Shown here in pieces: positions 1 through 12,200 of a stretch of 64,000 bases of DNA. Below the pieces are notes generated by a model. The model was not told the DNA's origin and made no database searches. It saw only the letters and a program-made list of their open reading frames with translations. The position numbers were made by a program, and so were the translations under genes. This DNA is from Alnus glutinosa (lineage: Eukaryota; Streptophyta; Magnoliopsida; Fagales; Betulaceae), in contig NC_084886.1 in assembly GCF_958979055.1 (NCBI RefSeq), forward strand, positions 41,404,654-41,468,653, written 5' to 3'. Positions within the stretch are counted from its first letter, which is position 1. Each line of letters starts with the position of its first letter.

Positions 1-1194
1 CCCTTATCTTAAAAACAATTGGATCCATCTCAGCTTATTCCTCTTGAAAAGCTCACAAAATCATTAGAAATTCAAACTTCTGTGCCCACCACGTGGCACA
101 TTGGGCCACAACTAGATCTTTTTTTGGTAGCATTCTCATTTATCCTCCTCCGATCCATTATCTTCAATTCCAATTATAAGTGGTAAGGACCCACCATCTA
201 CTTCAAGAGGTGGTAGGAACCTTTCCACCTAGTATCTAGTTTATTTCTCAGTTTGTTTGTTCGTTAAAAAAAAAAAAATAAGAAAAAAAAAGGAGGGGGA
301 ACATGAATGATTGTTTGTAATATCTTTTTGGGTTGCTTGGACCAAATCGAGTTGGCATATGTTTGAGTTTGACAGTGAGCTTTCTTGGTGTTTCAGCAAT
401 TATCCAACAAATGCTTGAGAATGGTTGTTGAACTTGTTGGTGCTCATGACCTCTCTTTTGCACTTTTTGAAGCACTGGACAAGGAATCTTACAAATTTCC
501 TCCTAAACATTGATTTGTAAAAAGAAAATTATGATTATTTTTTTGTTTGTTGATGATGATCATGGAGTGATGATTCATGATTCCAAGTTCAAACTATTAA
601 CTATTGCCGTGGCAGAAAGCTCTAGTAACGCCCTGTTTGTTAACAGCCAGCTTAATAGACTCTTTATTTGGTTGCTTTAAAGCTTCTAATTTATGATTAT
701 GCGCAGAACATATCCTTTTGACGAATAACATCCAATTTTTAATGTAAAAGTTGCCCATATTGCCAAATTCCAGGCATATTTGGGTATCGGTCGTATAATC
801 CAAAATTCTCAGAATATTCCAAATGGAATTTCTCTACAAGTTTGTCAAGTTAAGACATAAAAGTGGTATTTTTCCTTCTACAATCTTAATGATACAAACC
901 ACGGACGAGTTTCATTTATTTGAAATGGATACGGTCTATTTTATTTTATGGTCATAATTTAAAGTTTATATATTTAATAATGTATATAATTTTATACTAT
1001 TTTATTTTTTATTAAAAAGAAAAAAGTGTCAACATTACACCAATTAACCACAAGGCAGCATGTAGGTAAATAGTAGAGCATAAATAAATTTCCAGGAGTT
1101 ACGAATCAAACAAGCCATTGCAACTTTCTAGCCAAAATCTATATCCATGCATGGGCACTTGCGTTCAGTTGTTCGAAGGCTTTAAAGAGAAAAA
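1..1194. other. No gene recognised; AT-rich flank
   Basis: Short frames exist on the minus strand (248-475 and 597-803), but neither matches a family I know, and both have composition like their surroundings. I see no splice-bounded coding signal. This is probably intergenic or old repeat DNA. Confidence 0.5.
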
Positions 1195-2041
1195 AGAAAC
1201 AAAACGACGATTAAATAGATTTTTTAACGGCTTCTCTCTTCTAGAGAAAGACTCTCCACCTTCTCTCTACGAGTAAGCTAAGGTTTCCCACCTCCTTGCG
1301 AGGGTTTTTCCTCCACCTCTAGTGGTCCTAAAGGGAGGAGGGATGGATTTCTTTCCCTCGCTCCTCCCTTTCCTTCTGTTTTCTCTTGTTTTTCTTTCTC
1401 TCCTTCAGGTGTTTTTTTTTTTTTTTTCCCTCCAAACTTCATCTTAGCTGCAGCTCAGCCTCCACCTCCACTTCTTGCCCCAAGCACGCCGTCGTCCTGC
1501 TTGGTTCCTCCTCTCTAGCCTGTGGTCTTGCTCACTCTAGGCTCCAACGTCCTCTTTTGCCGCTCCAGCTGCTTTTTGGCGTTCTGTTATTTTTCTATTG
1601 TATTTTTTTTTTTGGGCAACCGTGTTATTATCTCTTTGCTTATTTGTGGTTTGATCATTTAGTGGAGGCTTTTGAATCCGGATATGTGTTGGTTTCTCTC
1701 TCTTCTTCAGTCCCTGCATCGAACTCTAGTAGTGCATCTTCAATTTCAGCCTCTTTTTGGTGCTTGTTGTTTCCAAGTGAGGTTTTATATAGGTTTGCCT
1801 TAATCTGTGCATCTTTTACTTCTATAACCGTTTTGTGTGTTTTATTGAAAGGACTATGTCACTTGTTTGACCAATTTTTTACCCTTTATATGTATTTTTG
1901 CACTGTTTTTCCTGTTGAGTATGTTGTTGAGGAGCTCACCTATTTTTTGGTTTTAGGATCGTCCACTCTCTTCCTTTCGGATCAAGAGTGTAAAGAATCT
2001 TCCATTGTAACTATTTTCCTTACTCAATTAAGAAAAAAAAA
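1195..2041 (+). repeat. Pyrimidine-rich retroelement-like sequence
   Basis: A C/T-rich stretch with a long T tract near 1411-1427 and an A-rich end at 2031-2041. It spans an open frame of 241 codons that is low in complexity and rich in Phe, Ser and Leu, as expected for CT-rich DNA. Its layout (CT-rich leader, T run, A-rich end) resembles the unclassified sequence at 39400-40210 into which a hAT has inserted. I infer a non-autonomous retroelement or LINE leader. I found no convincing target duplication. Confidence 0.3.
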
Positions 2042-3454
2042 ATTGTTAAAGACTTTGATCAGGGGTAGAACCATGACTTTTTGTGTGGGTGGTTCAAACC
2101 TACGAAAATAAATAAGCACATAGATACGTATAGTTTCTCTATATGTGGATGTATGTGCGCATGAATTTTTGTGAAATAAAAGCATGCATGTTTTAAATTT
2201 AATTTCAAACAAAGTTATAAGTTATAACTGTATACAAAAATTACATTTTTACAAAATCATCTTAAAAGAGAACTTTCATTTCGAACACAAAAGTTTCTTA
2301 AGGTGGCAGTGGCCACTCAAGTTTGGGCGAGCGCCCTACACTTGTTTTTTATTTTAAAAAATAAATTATTGGAGGGACATAATAGTATTTCACACTTATT
2401 TCTAATACTTATTTGACAGAAAACCTAGCATATATCATGAATCTAGAATGTGCATAAACTCATGTCTTAAATTTATCAAATTGAAAATTGAGATCTTAAA
2501 GTCAAAATAAGGAAAAGCATAAGAGGTTGGTAAAATGATGAGTATTTTGCTATGGAATGTCTATAAAATCAACAACAACTTAATTACAATTTAGTTGAGC
2601 AGATTTTAAAGGCCGAAGAATATCTAGTTCACCCTATAGAGATACTTCATATAGGCTGAACCATGTCACCAATACTCACCATTGACAATTTACTTTGAAT
2701 CTATAATGCCTCTCATACCTAATACCTATATTTAAATAAAATAGAAAAATGACCTAAAATTCAACCTCTTACACGTTTTAATAAAATGCTTTTCAAATAA
2801 ATTTAAAAGGAATATCTCTTTATTTATTTTAAAAATCTACAGCCTTTGAACTATCGCCAAAGAACGATCGAAGTTGGGCTCGAACAATCGAAGTTTCCAA
2901 CAAAAATGAACCTCAACCATTCTTATCTCTTCAACTTGCCTATATCAAGGACATGCTTTATGTTTTTTTTGCAGAAGATGTATATATTGAAAAATAGTAA
3001 TTTAGAAACTAATTTAGAACAATATTTGGGAAGTTAGAACGAGGATCATGTATGTCTAAGGGCAAGTTTCTTGAGAAGCAAAGAAAATGAAGAACTATGA
3101 TGAAGTTGGGGCCTGTTGGATAGCATGTTTCTGTGATCAACAAGATTCAAAAGAAACATGCAGAAACTTTATTATTATGGGTCGTGCAGCATGCCACAGA
3201 TCTAATAATGTGCATAATCAAAATATTGAAAGCATATAGCATTTGCATCCATGCTCTAATACCATGTTAAAATTTTATGATAAGATTACTAAACTCTCTT
3301 ATAGACATTTGATGATCTATGCTTTACAAATTGAATCTAATCAATAATGGAAGACATACCTATCACTCTTTCAACTTTACACCTTTGAGTGTCACTCAAT
3401 AGTTGGAGGTGCCAAGGGCGAAATTAAAATTTTAAGGGAGGGGCTCAAAACTAA
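2042..3454. other. Intergenic, no gene recognised
   Basis: AT-rich sequence without a convincing coding region. The only recognisable item is a primer-binding-like site, listed separately at 3251-3270. Confidence 0.5.
3251..3270 (-). repeat. Fossil LTR/primer-binding junction (initiator tRNA-Met type)
   Basis: Read on the minus strand, a terminal TTAACA is followed directly by TGGTATTAGAGCATG. This is the layout of an LTR end abutting a primer-binding site for initiator tRNA-Met (usual core TGGTATCAGAGC). It suggests the remains of a Copia or TRIM element in minus orientation. No coding region or second LTR was recognised, so only the junction is called. Confidence 0.4.
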
Positions 3455-3870
3455 ATTAATAATTGGAAAAATTACAATTTAGTCTTCCAAATTGCTAGTC
3501 GTTTTTCAATTGGCCCCACGAACTGTCAACGCTTGAACTCTGGCCTCTCAAATTACCAAAACGTTTCAAAAATGTCAATTTTGTCGAAATATGCATATAA
3601 TACCCCTGCCACGTGTCATTTTTCAATAAATATATATATATAAAAACAACTGAATTTTTTTTTTTTAAAAAAAATATGGGTGTTTGTGGGGGGTGGCTTG
3701 CATGTGGGTGGTGGCTGCCAGGGGGTGGCCTGCAAGCCACCCCCCAAATACCCAATTCTTTTTTTAAAAAAAATAAAATTTTAGTTTTATTTATTTATTT
3801 TATTTATTTGAGTTTTTAAGTTTTTTTTTTAAAAAAAATTATTTTTTTATTATTTTTTAATTGAAAAATG
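3455..3870. mobile_element. Hairpin MITE remnant (MULE-like architecture)
   Basis: A one-sided terminal region (3455-3625, ending near a CCACGTGTCA motif) leads into AT-rich sequence and then a G/C-rich hairpin. Arms 3678-3702 and 3731-3753 are near-perfect inverted repeats around TGGCTTGCA/TGCAAGCCA, and both sides are framed by T/A runs. The order (terminal arm, CCACGTGTCA, AT-rich spacer, GGGTGG hairpin) is the same as in the complete element at 37353-38393. The right terminal arm is not evident, so the copy is incomplete or diverged. Confidence 0.5.
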
Positions 3871-4207
3871 TAAGAACCCTAACCCTCTGTCATCTTAAAT
3901 AGGCTTCCTAACTAACAAGAAAAAACCCTAACAATATTTTTGTCCTATAATAACTCATACATATCTATTAATTAATTAGGGTAGCTAGTGAAAAACTCAT
4001 ATTGCTGCATACGTGTGTGGGTGGGTGAGGCAACTCAATTGAGTCAAAACTCTAACGCACAACATGATCTCAGTGGAACCATTTGGTAAGGAGGGTGACC
4101 CTTCACATCAATGAAGTTTAAAAGAAAGCTACGAAGTCATTATCACACTATTACTTTAACTCATACCAAGTAAGGCTGTTGTCCTTAGAGCCCCCCTGCT
4201 TTCTTCC

Positions 4208-4740
4208 ACCTTTTTTTTTTTTTTTTTAAACAAAAGTGGTTTTATTAAAAATTAATTAAAAAAACTCTTGCTCAACAAGAACAATAATATGAACACGGAA
4301 GGAAAACATTCCTCAAAGCTAGACTTGATCTAACAATTTCAACAATGCTCACTTGCCTTGTTGGTGGGCTGCTTTGTTGACATCCTGTCGAGTGTGCCTC
4401 ACATCATATGCTTGTAAGCTGTGGATCCTTATCTTGGTGTATTTAATGAGCTGGCTGAACCTACTCCAACATGGAACTTATACAGTAACCACGATCATGG
4501 AATTCCATTCAAAGATCACTTGCTGAAACCGCATTTCACATAAAAAAGTCACAGCCTTCCATGCAGCCATGGCCTTTGCTACATAAGAATCATTAATATA
4601 TAGAACTCTCGTGGATAATGCCACTAAGACTTCTCTTGAACTGTCACGCACAACTGCTTCCACTTCAATCTTTTTGTTTCTTCCGTCTAAGGCTGCATCC
4701 CAAAAGAGGCCACATTGCCCCTAACATTTATATACACTAG
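4208..4740 (-). mobile_element. LINE (L1-type) 3' fragment with RNase H domain
   Basis: On the minus strand, about 4700-4478 encodes a plant-LINE RNase H-like (RVT_3) domain. It starts at WDAALDGRNKK and continues with VVRDSSREVLVALS and AMAAWKAVTFLCEM. Downstream on that strand is an AT-rich 3' UTR ending in about 17 A, seen as a T run at 4209-4226 on the plus strand. The rest of ORF2 is absent, so this is a 5'-truncated, decayed insertion. The domain assignment comes from motif resemblance only. Confidence 0.7.
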
Positions 4741-4770
4741 TATATATATATTTTAAAAAATACCTCTTTT

Positions 4771-5158
4771 TGTAACGACCCACCCCAAATGACACAATAT
4801 TGTCCGCTTTTGGCTCCCCAAACAGAACTTCCCAGGAGGTCACCCATCCTGGGATTGCTCTCGCAACAACACGCTTGACTGCGGAGTTCTGATAGGTTCA
4901 TTGCCATCACGGCTTTAAAACGAGTTGTGTCATAAAGGGTGCATTTATAGATATAAGCACATCCCCATTCCCAGGCGATGTAGGACGTCACAATCACCCC
5001 CCCTTGGGACCCAGCGTCCTCGCTGGCGACCCTCATGGGATCACCCCATTCTTGGCATCCCAGCGAGTGCCCGCCGGCAACCCTCTTGGGCTTGTGCACG
5101 CTCCCACTATCTCAGGCTGGACAATGACTCTGATACCATTTGTATGTAGGACGTCACA
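4771..5158 (-). mobile_element. Cassandra TRIM retrotransposon, 5' LTR internally deleted
   Basis: Read on the minus strand, the element starts at 5158 with TGTGACGTCCTACAT. A primer-binding core TGGTATCAGA, a short internal region and a purine-rich tract follow. The complete 222-bp LTR then occupies 4992-4771 and ends in GGGTCGTTACA. The LTR holds a 5S rRNA-like block at 4825-4894, the hallmark of Cassandra. A 5-bp target duplication CTTTT flanks the element (4766-4770 and 5159-5163). The 5' LTR keeps only about its first 15 bases and last few bases. Confidence 0.9.
4825..4894 (-). promoter_or_regulatory. 5S rRNA-like internal promoter block of the Cassandra LTR
   Basis: On the minus strand this block reads GAACTCCGCAGTCAAGCGTG, then GCGAGAG, then GGATGGGTGACCTCCTGGGA. 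These correspond to the 3' half of plant 5S rRNA, where the RNA polymerase III box A, intermediate element and box C lie. It sits inside an LTR, so it is a captured promoter and not a 5S gene. Confidence 0.85.
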
Positions 5159-5163
5159 CTTTT

Positions 5164-5990
5164 TCTTTTCCTGCAATTGATGAAAGCATCCTTAATCTCT
5201 TTATCCCATCAATTCCTAAAAATACTACTAAATTATAAGACCATTGATAGTGCTAGTTTGTATCTAGTGTACATTAAGCAAAACTCGGACCCTCCAATAA
5301 CTCAACAAAAAAGTATGAACTTTGATTGAATAAACTGAATTAAGAAGAAATAACTTTGATTAAATAGATAATATTATAAGCACGGGGAGAATTAAAAAAG
5401 GAAAGAGAGAGAGAGAAAGTGGGAGAGGGAATCTTGTTGGCATGTTTTTTTTCAAAAAAAATAGTTTTTGTTTGTTTTTTTCCTATTGGTCAGAGTTTGG
5501 TCTCTGTTGGCACGTTGCTAATTTTGCATGTGGAGAGGAGCTCATCCCAGTTGGGCCATACCCCCAATGGGATCCACTTCAAAAAGCCCACTATCTAGTT
5601 TCTCTTTTTGTTTTTGCATAAAGCTTCTATTTTTGTTAAAAAAATCTTTCTTATATATTTTCACATTTGGATCCCATCATACATTTATGCCTTCTTATTA
5701 AAAACAGGTTTGCAATTGTGATTTCGTAAATAAAAAGTATAATTAAAAAAATTTTAATCTAAAAAAGTAGAAAATTGTTTTATTAAATCGTAAGTAAGGG
5801 GTGTTTTTTTGAAAATACAAAATTTAAAAAATTAAATTATGATTTGATTAAATGTTTAACTGCATTTTTAAAAATTATTTTTTTAAATTGCAAAGTTAAA
5901 CAGACTCTAAATTTAAGTTAGTAATTTTTTTAATAAAAATATATTTTAAAAAAGCAAAACAAATGAGAACAAACAAAAACATGGGGAACG
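5164..5990. other. Intergenic, possible AT-rich MITE
   Basis: No gene. The region holds a short GA run (about 5405-5418). An AT-rich stretch at 5690-5900 resembles, in its TTTGCAATTGTGATTTCG-type wording, another AT-rich stretch at 33230-33450. Both may be remnants of one MITE family, but this was not proven by alignment. Confidence 0.35.
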
Positions 5991-6258
5991 AAACCAACAA
6001 AGGCTGGTCCTTCTTCTTCCTTTGGTTTTTTGTTTGAGAAATTGAGAGAGAAATGCATCGGTACCCATCAAGAAGCTTCCCTCTTTTGTTTTTGTTTTTG
6101 TTCTGCTTCTTCCTCACCATTAAATTATAGAAACAATTTCACAAAAAAAGAAAAGAAAAGAAATTGTAAGCATTAATATCATATTCGATAAAAGTAATAG
6201 AAGAACGAGCTCGGACAAAGCTAGAGGAGGAGATCGTTGGTTGTCTACGTTTGAATCC

Positions 6259-9200
6259 ATGGAGCAGCTTGTCAACTTTATCATTCGGCCACCGAGGTAA
6301 CGAACAACCATCGTTTTTTCGTTGTTTCTGATAAAAGTTTGTGATTTTGTTCATGAAATTGTAGATGGGATTTGGTTTATGCTCCGTTTGGTTGCTGAGA
6401 AAAGGTGGGAAAGTGATAGAATTGAAAAAAAAAATTGTTGGGTATCTGGGTCTGAGATGGTAGGAAAATGAAACCCTTCACACAACTAAGCCTGATTCAA
6501 CTGTTTGGATTTGGCAGACTACAATTGAATTGTATCCTTTTTTGATTTACTTCTTTTGTATGTGTGTGGAAAGAAGCAAAGCGTAGAGCGAGGAGTTAAA
6601 TTTTGATTTTGTTTGATTTTGTTTAGTTTTCTCAGCTGCCAAGCAGAGTTTTTTTCTTTTTGATGGATATGCTGGGTCTGAACTGTATTAAATTTTCGTA
6701 GATGTTCTGAAATTTGTTTCACTAATATTTTTTCCTTTTGATAATATGGCGTAAATTTTTAAATGGGAACCACTGGATTTGCTCAGCTTTGAATTTCTAT
6801 TTTGGAACTGTTGGTTTTTAGTTCTTATTTATGTGTATGGGTTACATCGGGCTTCAGGATTTAACAAGCTTGTGAAATTGTGGGGTTCACATGGCTGTTC
6901 ACAGTGACTGTAATTCTGAAGTTGTGAATTTAGAAGCTATTATTTGATTTTGTTTAATTACTAGACTGTTGTTAATGTAAAAGACCACTTCCTGAACGTC
7001 AATGTTTCAAGTTATAGACTATTTTGCGGTTGTTAGGTAGATTGTCATGTAGGATATCCGGAAGGCATTAAATGGAGATAGTTTATAAAACCAAGAATGA
7101 AATTTGAAAAGAATCTGAAGCTTTTGCATTGAAATTTTGAGAAAAAAAGGAAACCTGCTGATGCACATACTCAAAGTTGCAAAAAGAAGCACAACTTATG
7201 CAATGATCTGAATGAAGCATAAGGCAACATCAATTTTATAATCACTTGAACTTGTGTGAGGCGTATCTTTAGGAAAATAAGATTGTAAATATTCAAACTT
7301 CTGTTACCTCAGTAATTTCTTTTTGTTTTGGGCTTAAAGTTTTAAACTCTTCTTCAAGTAATTAAACTGATAAGCGGTCTTTCCATTTTTGGGCTGCAGA
7401 GCTGAATATGACCCAAAAAATGATTTATTAGATCAAGAGTTCATGCTGAAAGGGAAATGGTATCAGAGGAAAGATCTGGAGGTAAGGATCCATGCTTATT
7501 TCTCCTTTTAACTTCCATTGGAGCACAACCATAGACACCAATGAGATTCAAACCTGTCCATAATATTAAAAGAAGAAAACTGTAGACACTGGTATATTTA
7601 TACTTGTTCATGATATAATTCGCTCTTGTATGATAGTATGACGTATTACTTTGTTAGGTTTGCTTGTTTACGAACTTTTCAAGAAAGTTTTGACTGTGTT
7701 TAAAATCCAGAGAATTCTTATGAAATGTTGTCAGTTAATAATTCCTTTGGGGTTTTAGAGACTACCAAGCAACCCTTACAATATTGTAAGCATACATTAG
7801 CATTCACTTGATTAAGGAAAATGGTTTTTAAGGTGTCACGGTGTGTATTTTATTAATTACATTGCGTGGAGGAGCAAGAGAAGGATAGGGCCTTTTATCC
7901 TTCATGATTAGGAAGCCTTTTGCGTACACATAATGGGTCAGTGATCATATATAAATAGTGAGTAGGGACCAACCCAAAATAAAATGAGGCCTTTTGCAAG
8001 TTTTCTCTATTAAGAGCTAGCCTTGGAGGGCCCACAGAATTAAACTCCATGCTAGCACTCTATTACAAGTTTACAACCTAGGTTTAACTCTGGTTTTATT
8101 GCTGCTATTTCTTTTCCTATTCCTTTCTCTTTTCTTTAAAAAAAAAAAAAAATCTTGGCTAATTTTATCCTGTACATTCTTTAATGATCTTTTAGAATTC
8201 AAAACTGTTTCTGTCTTTCATTTAAAGGGCTTTGAACATTCTGCAGGTTAAAAACAGTCGGGGAGATGTTCTTCAGTGTAGTCATTATGTTCCTATCGTT
8301 AGTCCCGAAGGAAAGCCTCTCCCCTGTGTGATATATTGCCATGGGAACAGGTGAATCTATGACTGGAGAATTATGGATGCTTAGGGAGATTTAAAGATTT
8401 TTCATTCAGATCTAAATTCTACATTAGTTTTTGTTGACATTTTAGAACTTAAAAAAAATGAGATTTTTAATCACAATTGAAAATAAAGCTCTCGAATTAG
8501 TTTGCTCGTTATGTGCTGAAATAAAATTGGTATAGCAATGGGCAACAAATGCTTGAATGTCATAAATTTTCACCAAGGCTTTGGGAATGGCTGACTGTTA
8601 CATGTATATTTTTAAAAGCTGTTATTTCGTCTGGTCCTTATAATTTGAATAAACGAGCATAGTATCTGGAATCATTGGCAAATGAGGGAGGCTAGGTAGG
8701 AAGTTTCATTGTTGTCAAAGTGATATATAGATCTATGTGTGCGTGTGTGTGTTGAAGGGTGTTTGCAAAAAGACCATATTAAGTGCAGCTTCACATGCCC
8801 CTTGTGTTCTGTTAGAATGACAGCTTACTCTCCTTTTGGATCATCTGTACTACTCTAGGATTACTTTCACAGAAATATGATTAGTGCTTCACGTGACAGA
8901 CAGGTTGCTGAATAGCCTAAAAGGTCTCTTTCTGCAACTTTAGATTGAACGTCAATTCAACAAAATCTCTACATCTTTCTTGGGTACCATTCATGGAACC
9001 ACTGGATGATCATCCACAAATATGCCGTCCTATCTTCTTCATTATTAAACTTATAACTTCATAGCTAGTTGGATGTGGTACATGAAGTTTTTTATTGTTT
9101 CATAAACTTATTTATATTGACTGGTGGTATATTGTCTTGGCAGTGGTTGCAGGGCTGATGCCAGTGAAGCTGCAATAATTTTGCTGCCTTCGAACATTAC

Positions 9201-12200
9201 AGTTTTCACTCTTGATTTCTCTGGATCTGGACTCTCTGGAGGCGACCATGTCACCCTGGGGTGGCATGAAGTAAGTTGCTGAATAACTAACTCAAAGAAT
9301 TTCATCATCTAGATAAATTTTATCATGGATATAGTCTACTCTTATTTGTGTTTAATCCGGCTTTTCTCCATTTTAATACCATGATAAAGCAAAAATGCTT
9401 CTGCTTTTTTAACTTAAAAAGTAAACAAGATAAGCAATCTTCAAACCCCCCTCTCCCGTCTTTCCCTGTCTCTTGCTTTTGCCCCCTTATCCCTCTTAAG
9501 TGCCTCCAGTGAGTTGCTTTGGGGAAATGATACTTGTCCCTAGTTCATTGGAAATTTAATAAATTAATAACTATAGGTAAATTAATGCTTTAAATACATC
9601 TGTATTTATTCATGCATGACCTGACGTGCACTTGGAATATGGAAGCTGTCGATAAATAATATGCAAAGATTACCTTGAGATCAGCTAATGGTCTTTTCAA
9701 TATCTGTTTGTGTTTATTGTCGAGAAGTCTAATGTGTCTTTAGTAGTTCAGTCAAATACATATTTTGAGGGCAATTTCATGTTAGAAAAGGAAATTCATG
9801 GCGTAACCAAAGTCAGCCGCACAGGAATGGATGTTGTATAACTCAACAATTAGAGCCTTTGTAGGCTATAAAAGTCCTTTTCCCTATTAATTCGGTTTGA
9901 CCATATGAATTCTTTTTTTATCACTCAGCTTTATCTAAAAGGATTCCTGGTTATATTTGATGCCATATCCTGTCTTACTACTTTTGCCCATGTTATCTTT
10001 GACCTCCTCTTAGTTCTTTTGCTCCCCAACTTAATTAAATACATTGGTGCATCTATAGGACTTTGTTGCACACGGCCAAATCATCTAGGATGACTTCCCC
10101 CACCCTTATCGCGTATGCTTATTTTCATTTTTTTTGTTTCTTAATTTATTAGATACACTGTATATAAATATAGGTGTTCATACTTATTCACCAGAGTTCT
10201 GTGTATTTATTAGATCACCATTCTTTATCATGAAATTGCTGTCTGACAGTCTACTGTTTTTCAGAGGGATGATCTAAGGGCTGTGGTTGAATATCTGCGG
10301 GCAGATGGAAATGTGTCTTTGATAGGCTTGTGGGGCCGTTCGATGGGCGCTGTTACTAGGTTTTTTCCATTCACTTGATTTTTTCCTTCAATCTTGTCTG
10401 TAAATAGATTTGAACATAGAATCCCTCTTTACTTTGCTGTGAAGTAAAGAAAGTTCATTGATCATCTAGGGGATTGTAATAGATAGCAATTTACTCCATG
10501 ATTACTTAATATTTTTTCTAGTCTCTTATGGTGAAACGGCTTCTAAGAATCTAATGAATTACGCAAGAATCTATATGTTTTACCTAATTATTTTTAACCT
10601 CTTATGACAAGAACAAGCATGTGTCGTTTGAGATGAACTAGTCTATTGGAACTTACTTTTGATTTTGTGTAAGATACTCTTGCATCGAGTCTGTTGAGTT
10701 CTGACTTCGATTCATGTAAAAGACTTAGCAGACTAAGATGATCAGTTTTTGTTCAAGGCTTTTAGAAAATTTGGAGGCCCCAAGTCTAATTGGAAGCCTT
10801 AGGATGAGAATTGCAAAGAACAATGGAGTCTGAATGTTGTATATGCGCGATTATTGCCACTAGATAGGATATGAGATTTTGAGAAAGGGTTTAAAATGGG
10901 TATTCCAACTATTATTACTTTTATAAATATGATATTTTTAGATTTGAGTCGTTCTAACTTTTTTTTTCTAGGAGCCTATGGTATTGGTGTTTTGCAATCA
11001 GAAATCCACCTCCCCCATTTGTAGCCAAAACCAATACGCCTCAAAAGATAGGAGAGAAAGTCCTAGTTGACATAGTCATAAGCTTTTTTCAGGTCAATTT
11101 TGCATAAAACCCCAGGAATACCTTATCTCAACCTGCTGTCCAAACATTCGTTGGCTATAAGAACTGAGTTTAGAATTTGCCTCCCCCCAATGAAAGCATT
11201 ATGGCTGTTAGAAATAAGAGTGCAAACTACTGGCTTCAATCTATTCGCCAGAACTTTAGCCAGGATCTTATAAACACTCCCTGCCTGGCTGATAGGTCTG
11301 AAGTCTCTTACCTCCAGTTGACCAAGCTTCTTCGGAATAAGAACAATGAAGGTAGCGTTAAGGCTCTTCGCAAACCTTTCATGCTCATGGAAGTTATGAA
11401 AGAAATTCATAAGATCAGCCTTCACAATAGACCAACATGAACGAAAAATAAAAAAAGCCATAGTGAAGCCATCCGAGCCCTGTGCTTTGTCTTCCTTCAT
11501 ACTAAGCAGGGCTTGAAGAACCTCCTCCTGTTGAAACGGTCTCTCCAACCAAATTGCTTCTGAAGAATCTAAGCATGGGAAATCCAACCCATCTGACTTG
11601 GGGCGCCAAGGAGCTGATTCGGTGAAAAGGTTTGAATAGTACTAAGAGATAGTATCTTTAATCACCTCTTTCTCGGAAGTAACACTACCATCAATACAAA
11701 GGCTAGAAATAAAGTCGTTTCTTCTATGAGAATTGGCAAGATGATGGAAGAAATTTGTGTTATGGTCTCCTTCTTTAAGCCAAATAGACCTAGATTTTTG
11801 CCTCCAGTTGATTTCTTGCATAAGGGCCACTTCCGCCAAATCCTTTTTTGCCTTTTCCCTCCTCTCTCTCCTTCGCTGTCAGCTCTCTCTCCTTTACTAA
11901 GCCATCAATGGATTGAATCGCCTCCAAAAAGGCCCTCTTTCGCACTTCTACAACCCCGAAGACCTCCTTGTTCCAACGAAACAAGCCATCTTTCAACTTC
12001 TTTAATTTGTTAGCAAGAACATAGCAGGGAGTGCCATAGCACTGATAAGAATCCCACCATTGTTTGACAAGCTCTGCAAAACCTTTAGCTTTCAGCCACA
12101 TGTTCTCAAATTTAAAAGACCTTGAACCCCGATCATACCTCCACTGTCAAGCAATAAGGGGAAGTGGTCTGACAAAGGACGAGGAAGCCGACGCTGAATC

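Noticed and set aside
2045..2110. tRNA gene or SINE suggested by GGTTCAAACC
   Set aside because: A box-B-like word alone. No box A at the right distance, no cloverleaf pairing, and the last base of the consensus is wrong.
1386..2111. 241-codon open frame
   Set aside because: Low-complexity Phe/Ser/Leu-rich translation of CT-rich DNA. It has no domain and an A-rich tail runs through its end. Composition explains the openness.
4825..4894. 5S rRNA gene
   Set aside because: Only part of the 5S sequence is present, with substitutions, inside an LTR with a target duplication. It is the Cassandra promoter, not a ribosomal gene.
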